From assembly GCA_030704615.1 (NCBI GenBank), contig CM060732.1, positions 13,640,001 through 13,704,000 on the forward strand: DNA of 64,000 bases, written 5' to 3'. Below, piece after piece: positions 58,701 to 64,000 of this stretch. The position numbers and the translations under genes are program-made. The notes beneath the pieces are model-generated. The model searched no databases, was not told the origin of the DNA, and worked only from the letters and a program-made list of their open reading frames with translations. The number at the start of each line of letters is the position of its first letter. Position 1 is the stretch's first letter. The DNA comes from Takakia lepidozioides. Its lineage: Eukaryota > Streptophyta > Takakiopsida > Takakiales > Takakiaceae.

Positions 58701-60749
58701 GCTCTCTGCTGCAGGAGAAATCTCCATCTTGAACTGATGTGCTTGTGTGTCCAGCTGCTCTTGCGCATTCGTCATCACCTGTGGAGATTCTCCATCAGAT
58801 CGCTTTCCTGAAAAAATACAATGAATCCACCCCCTACAAGAGTAAAAGCGCCAAACGAAGCGTGGGGAAGTACCTGAAACCACCATGTCATGCGGTTCAT
58901 CCACATGTCGAATGTCGGGTCAGACAGTTTGTCCGGTTTGGGGAAGCTCCACATGTCCCTTGTACTTTGGGAACCATTCCAGATTTGGAGCCACCGGGTC
59001 TGTCCAACCACCCAGCATATTCGTAAGCGCCAAACACCACAAAAACGAGTTGTTGCCACCACAATTTGGTTAAGAATGTATCACCTTTTCTGTTGCATCC
59101 ACACAAGATGTGGCTAGACGATGGAGCTTCTCCAATGTCATCGTGGGCTTCAGAGCGCGGGAGTAGTGCTTCCCCACCTCCACCAGAAAGTCGGCACCAA
59201 GGGCGGGATCAACTATGACCACGTACTTTACCATCCGCGACTTGTACTTTATGCGGGCCATGGCCTCCGCAGCTTTGAGATACGATTCGAGTGCCAGGAG
59301 GGTTAGATTCTTCTCCTCTGACTCCATGTAGATCCTCCGCGTATGTGCCAAATCCTGCTGAATTTTCGTCTGTCAAGAATGCGCACATAAGATTAGAGAT
59401 CCTGCTCAACACGAAATGCCAATCGAGGTCGTTGGGGTGGGCTTCGGCTATGTGCTCCATCCATGCCAGGAGGCGATGATTGCCGCCCCACACGTAAAAC
59501 ATCTTTCCGGACAAGTGCTGGAAAAGAGGATCAGTAGCAATCGATCTCTCAAACTCCTCATTTCGCCTTTGCCAATGGGGACCCCATTTGTCCACCGCAT
59601 CGGAAGTGTGGGCACGGGAAGCTCCGTGGTCGTTCTCAATGGAAACGTAAAACGCGGTAGACCCCATTCGATATCCATCCCGGAAAGAGAATTTCAGCTT
59701 GTCGATATCGCCTGGGAGGGCAGGTCTCACCACCTGCAATGACACCAAGCGGCAAAGGGGAATTCAAAGCTTGGCCGGGTACACCATGCCCCCCAGCACC
59801 CTGCCAATGTTGCTGTGGGTTGCCTCCAACATCTTGGCAGCGGCCAACTTCATATCCGCCTCCGACATGACGTCTGCTGCAGAGGGGTTCTCCGGCAGCC
59901 CACCAGGACCGCCAAATCCAGCATGTATGCTGCGGGTTTGGGGCCTGGGGATGTCCGGGAGGATGTCATCCTGGTCAGAAAGCTCGGTGTCGTCCTCCTC
60001 AACATGGTCAACCACCGGCAAAACCACCTCGAGCACTCTCCCCATCTCTACTGCCCTCTCCCCGGCTTCACCTCGAACTTGCACAATCCGTGCTCTTTGT
60101 GGTGTTCTTTCCTCTCCTCCACTCTCCACCGTATGGGTAATTGCGGGGGCTGCTCTTGTCCGCGATGGTGTAACCGGTGTGTTACTGCCTCTTTGTGGTG
60201 TCTTGGAGGGATCCACCGTCTCTGTGCGTCCTCGCTTACATGGGCATCTGTCATTTCGGCACCCCTGGCCTCTTCAGTGGCCTTTTCTCTTTCCTCCTGG
60301 CTAGCCTTCTGTCTCGCCTGTTCTTTTGCCCTCTCTTTTGCCCTCTCACGGGCTTTCTGTTTCTTACTAGGGCTAGCAGCAAGGGAGCGCGGATGGACGA
60401 CCACCTTTGATTAAGGAGAACTGACACCCTCGTGCGTACTGCTCACTCCCCCCTCCGCACCCTGTGACGGCTCTCTCGCCGGGGATTGCATGTGCTTGGC
60501 TTTCTTCTTCTTCTTTGCGTGGGCGGGCCCTACTGCATGTGCATCAACAACCTCCATTGCCGGATCTGCTGTCCTCACGTCCTCACGCCCTTCACCTGCC
60601 ATGCCGCCTGCACCAACCTCCCCAATGCCTATTCTGTCGCACTCTCGCTGTAGGTCCTCCCGTCCACCAACAAAAGGTTTTAGTTTCCCCTCCCGCCCCA
60701 AATTGGGCGATCCAAACATGCGATGAGTTGGAGCTGTCGATGATACCAC
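55793..60749 (-). pseudogene. ParB-like plus permuted DNA-methylase-like gene, multi-exon, frameshifted
   Basis: Exon-like blocks on the minus strand: ~59775-60749 (E/K-rich, one shift), 59390-59733 (ParB-like: DIDKLKFSFRDGYRMG, FYVWGGNHRLLAWMEHI), 59095-59369, ~58874-59017, 58564-58807, 56982-57749, 56629-56893, 56341-56544, 55793-56093. The methylase part has a motif IV-like CDMILLDIPDG followed by DYWKAGFGLAGMLLDDGGCV, and later motif I-like ILDLTCGTG, the order of beta-class N6/N4 methylases. ParB-like plus N6/N4 methylase fusions are known in bacteria and phages. Breaks: a G tract near 57285, near 57215, inside the TCGTG exon, near 58950 and near 60200. The C-terminus is acidic. DPPY is changed to DIPD, so catalysis is doubtful. 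Function in plants is unknown to me. Confidence 0.55.
57790..58495. repeat. 146-bp tandem satellite in an intron
   Basis: About 4.5 units with a period of ~146 bp; CCCTAGGGACTTAGCCATTT begins units near 57987, 58133, 58280 and 58426, with a diverged first unit near 57832. Each unit has two GGCGCC sites in inverted context (AAATTCGGCGCCATTTTCC and GGAAAAATGGCGCCGAATTT). Confidence 0.92.
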
Positions 60750-61640
60750 CAGCGTGCCGGGTTCGTCGTCACTCTGTCATTCCCAAAAATCGTGAGAACC
60801 AACATCGGAATGAAAACCACCATCGCAACAATCGTGGAACAACAATGAAAACAAAACAAAACCAAGTATGGAGTGGCATGGAACAACAATGAAAACAAAT
60901 CCAACCAATGCCTAAGAATGACATGCACAAGCAGCCTTCTCAAGAGCTGCCGGCTTTGCACACGCATTGCAAACTATCTAAGGTTCACTCAACCGGTAAC
61001 ATGAAACACGATGAACAAATGAACACGAATTCCATAAGACGGGAAAACAGGGTGAAATGTTTTGTAGGCACTTCATCTGCTCAGACAATCTTCTCAGCTC
61101 AGCATGGATTTCCTTAATTTTTAACCACTCTGACCTTGATCATTCTTCTCAACAGCTCCTGCTTTTGCGATGCAACCATATGCTTCCAGTGATGTCAGGC
61201 TGAAGATGCGAAAACAAACCAAAAAACGAAGTAAACAACAAAGCGAAAGCGGAAGTGGCTTGCCTGGGAGTACTCGGCTTCAGTTGGCGCGGGTTGTGAG
61301 CAAGACACTGGAATCTCCTGCTGGAGCTTAAGTTTGGCCATGCGAGAGGTTGGCCGTCGCCCGTAGTGCAAAGCCTTCAACTTCCGCCGCGGTCTGGATG
61401 TGGGGTATCTCTCAGGAGACCCACGCCCTTCACATGGCATAAGTCCCAGCAAAAGAAAAAAGATCTCAGTATTTTTGCGTACATGCATCGAATAGAACTT
61501 CATCCAAGTTTAGCATCAGGTTTCCAAGACGTATCGAGGAAGCAAGCGCGGAATCCCTGTGTCGCCATCACGAATCAAAACCGACGGCGGAGGACATTTA
61601 ATGCCCAACTACGCAATTAAATGTCGAATGAAGTATGACG
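60750..61640. other. No recognised gene
   Basis: Would be the 5' flank of the methylase-like gene. A short direct repeat of AAAACAAAAC/AACAATGAAAACAAA type lies at 60840-60900. No promoter motif is clear. Confidence 0.35.
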
Positions 61641-61649
61641 CAACGAAGC

Positions 61650-62470
61650 CCTCGGCGCCGATTTCCCATCCGCCAGGTAAGTCGGAGCGCCGAATTTTTG
61701 TCATGCAAATAATTCGAAGAGCGGATGGATAGATATCCGGCGCCGAATTTCCATCCGCCAGGTAAGTCGGAGCGCGGATGGATGGAAATCCGGCGCCGAA
61801 TTTCCGTCCTCCAGGTAAGTCGGAGCGCCGTTTTTCCGTCATGCAGGTAATTCGGAGAGCGGATGGATGGAAATCCGGCGCCGAATTTCCGTCCGCCAGG
61901 TAAGTCGGAGCGCCGATTCTCCGTCATGCAGGTAATTCGGAGCGCGGATGGATGGAAATCCGGCGCCGAATTTCCATCCTGCAGGTAATTCGGAGCAAGG
62001 ATGGATGGAAATCCGGCGCCGAATTTCCGTCATGCAGGTAATTCGAAGCTCGGCCGGATGGAAATCCGGCTCCGGATTTCCATCAAGCAGGCAACTCGGA
62101 GCGCGGCCGGATGGAAATTCGGCGCCGAATTTCCATCCGCCAGGTAAGTCGAAGCGCCGAATTACCATCCTGCAGGTAATTCTGAATGTGGCCGCTTGGT
62201 TTTTTGGTCTAAAAAGACACTAAACCTTCAGTTTGGTGGCTGAAGTCCACTTTTAGACACGTTTTTCAGGGAATTCTCGACTGGTAGAGAGAAATTCCTT
62301 GCTTCTTTTTAGTTCCTACATGGAAATTCGTTGCCGAAATTCCATCTGGCCGCGATTGCGATTACATGCCGAATGGAAATTCGGCGCCGGTTTTCCTTCT
62401 CCTCCGCCTGAGTCGACCTTATCCCGGCGCCCCCTGTTGGATATTCGGTGCCGAATTTCCGTCCGGGATC
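61650..62470. repeat. GGCGCC-palindrome minisatellite array
   Basis: From 61650 to 62190 about nine imperfect ~60-70-bp units occur, each with TCGGAGCGCGGATGG, GGAAATCCGGCGCCGAATTT and CCAGGTAAGTCGG-like blocks. Between 62310 and 62470 the same core persists without regular spacing. The core GGAAATTCGGCGCCGAATTTCC is a perfect 22-bp palindrome in its best copy near 62113-62134. The array abuts the copia fragment at 62470. Confidence 0.88.
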
Positions 62471-63991
62471 TCCAATATACTTGTGGCTCTTCGTCCACCA
62501 TCCTTAGGAAATTGACCTCGATGTTGCTTCCTTTCCAAGCAAACTTTGCATAGACGCATATCGCTCATCTCCTTCAATGGTAGTCCTTCCACAAGATGGC
62601 TTGAGAGTTGCATCTGTCTCAACTTCTTAATGCTCACATGTCCTAACCTTCTATGCAACAACTCTGTTTATGACCTAACAGGTGTAGATCCCAACTGTGG
62701 TGAAAATGTGGTAAGAGCACTAGAGCCATGATGTTGTAATCTATACAAGCAATTATCAAGAATAGCTCTTGCTACCACAGCTCCTGAGCTATCTGTGATA
62801 GTACAACTCTCATCTTGGAATACCACTCTATATCCCTTTGCAACAATTTGCCTTACAGACAGCAGGTTCTTTGTTAAAGTAGGGACATGTAGGACATTTT
62901 CCACCTCTATGGTTTCCCCTTCATTGAGCATAAGTGAGACTGAGCCTTCCCCACCAATGGCATGCTTGTTATCATCTCCCAAAAGAACATATTGTGTAGG
63001 TGAAAGAGATCTATAGGATAAGAAATGCTCTCTCTCTGAACTCATATGTTGAGATGCTCCTGAATCAACATACCACACATGCTTCTGTCTAGTAGTGGCT
63101 GAGAGAGACACAACAAATAGAATAACATTCCTCTGATGAGTAGCTATGTTTCCTTGACTCTCTCTACTGCGCTCATATGCAATGCGCTTTCTACAATCCT
63201 TGATCATGTGACCAAGTTTCTTGCAATAAAAGCACCTTACTTTGGTCTTTTTGATCTTTGAGCTAGATTGAGGTTTTTGAAACCTCTGGGACTTCTGAGA
63301 CACATGTGAAGAGAGTCTTCTATTCAAGAGTACTCCAGTCTTGCTTGTGAACAAAGCTCTGTCTACCTCTGTAGACGTACCTTGACCTTTTCTTCTTGTT
63401 TCCTCCTTGAGGAGAAATTTTATGACAACATCAATAGTTAAGTTGGTTTGTCCTGCTAGAGACACCACAAAACCATCATAGGATTCAGGTAAGGTTGCCA
63501 ATAACACCACTGCGGTGTGTTCATCAGTCACATTAGTTCCCAAAGAGACTAGTTGATCTCGCAACACACAAAACAAATTCAAGTGTTGTTCAACTGAGTC
63601 TGACTCGGTCATCTTCAGACCATAGAACTTTTGCGTCGCATACACTTGCGATGTGACATCCTTCGTCTTATATATGCTTGCTAGCTTGTCCCAAACATCC
63701 TTAGCATTCTTAGCACTTATAACGAGATGCAACTGATTGTCTCTTAAGCTTGTGATGATGCTAGCTCTTGCTTTCTGATCTTTCCTATCCCATATGGCTT
63801 GGTCAACAATAGTGTCAAGTCTTGGGACTGATCCATTAACCACTCCCCATAGATCTTTGTCTAGAAGGACCATCCATCCTAAACTTCCAGGTTTGATAGT
63901 TATCTCCATTGAATCGATCTTCCACTCTCACATCTAATGCACTCGTCATAGACATAGAAAGATGATTGCTAGAAGATGACGCTCCAGCCAT
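62470..63991 (-). mobile_element. Ty1/copia retroelement fragment (gag, protease, pre-integrase)
   Basis: Start ATG at 63989-63991 (MAGASSSSN), then RFNGDNYQTWKFRM. A 4-bp duplication (GATGGATG) near 63868 shifts the frame before VLLDKDLWGVV, after which 413 codons are open. The retrotransposon gag block LASIYKTKDVTSQVYATQKF is followed by the CCHC knuckle CFYCKKLGHMIKDC (63195-63240). The protease active site is WYVDSGASQHMSS. The GAG-pre-integrase domain (HRRLGHVSIKKLRQM, CKVCLERKQHRGQF) is in a different frame and stops at about 62470, where the satellite begins, before the integrase core. The gene order is the Ty1/copia order. Confidence 0.92.
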
Positions 63992-64000
63992 AATCAAGTT

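Noticed and set aside
61598-62223. Repetitive peptides from the second satellite
   Set aside because: Same reasoning: both strands stay open because the unit lacks stops; no support for translation.
1-64000. tRNA, rRNA or snRNA genes
   Set aside because: No cloverleaf with A/B boxes or rRNA-like conserved core was recognised in either strand by eye; a tRNAscan or Rfam run would settle it.

Overview
The window looks like nuclear DNA from a green plant of the streptophyte lineage (land plant or charophyte alga). It has GT-AG spliced genes, an 18-exon plant-type NADPH-cytochrome P450 reductase, relics of a chloroplast outer-envelope OEP16 gene and a plant bHLH gene, F-box and RING-H2 genes, and plant Ty3/gypsy (including chromodomain) and Ty1/copia retroelements. 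I cannot name the species. Most of the 64 kb is repeat-derived. The only long multi-exon gene that reads without any break is the P450 reductase at 10870-16690 (minus strand).

Layout. 1-3297: decayed gypsy element (gag, protease, RT, start of RNase H) cut by an OEP16 retrocopy-like pseudogene (3450-3891), with an antisense bHLH relic beside it (3925-4165). 5146-5262: small hairpin-rich MITE-like element at the broken end of gypsy fragment A1 (5263-7561, gag and protease plus partial LTR). 7563-8790: unrecognised broken coding region. 10870-16690: P450 reductase. 17443-19583: element with about 430-bp inverted arms and two nested hairpins. 22364-23011: orphan ORF. 24770-25275: paralogous fragment of the gene at 55.8-60.7 kb. 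25872-30924: chromodomain gypsy element A2 of the same family as A1, with the 3' LTR and most of pol. 30925-34110: repeat family R1 and a duplicated coding-like segment around a 42-bp perfect palindrome. 35204-36787: two-exon SET-domain-like gene. 38571-38727: minisatellite. 39040-42874: two unrecognised reading frames, local duplications and a RING-H2 gene. 43130-46480: gypsy element B, followed by a long accessory reading frame (46516-49266). 49999-50626: two tandem F-box mini-genes. 50690-55400: three R1 copies in alternating orientation. 55793-60749: frameshifted multi-exon gene with a ParB-like region and a permuted DNA-methylase-like region, carrying a 146-bp satellite in one intron. 61650-62470: GGCGCC-palindrome satellite. 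62470-63991: truncated copia element.

The most unusual content is the ParB-like/DNA-methylase-like gene with a second, intron-containing paralogous fragment 31 kb away. Also notable are the R1 repeats, which meet at palindromic junctions and carry gene-like exons, and the pair of single-domain F-box frames 16 bp apart. Several genes carry single-base frameshifts, two of them in C/G homopolymers, so assembly error and pseudogenization cannot be separated from sequence alone. All exon boundaries are my own reading of splice signals and family similarity; no alignment was run.
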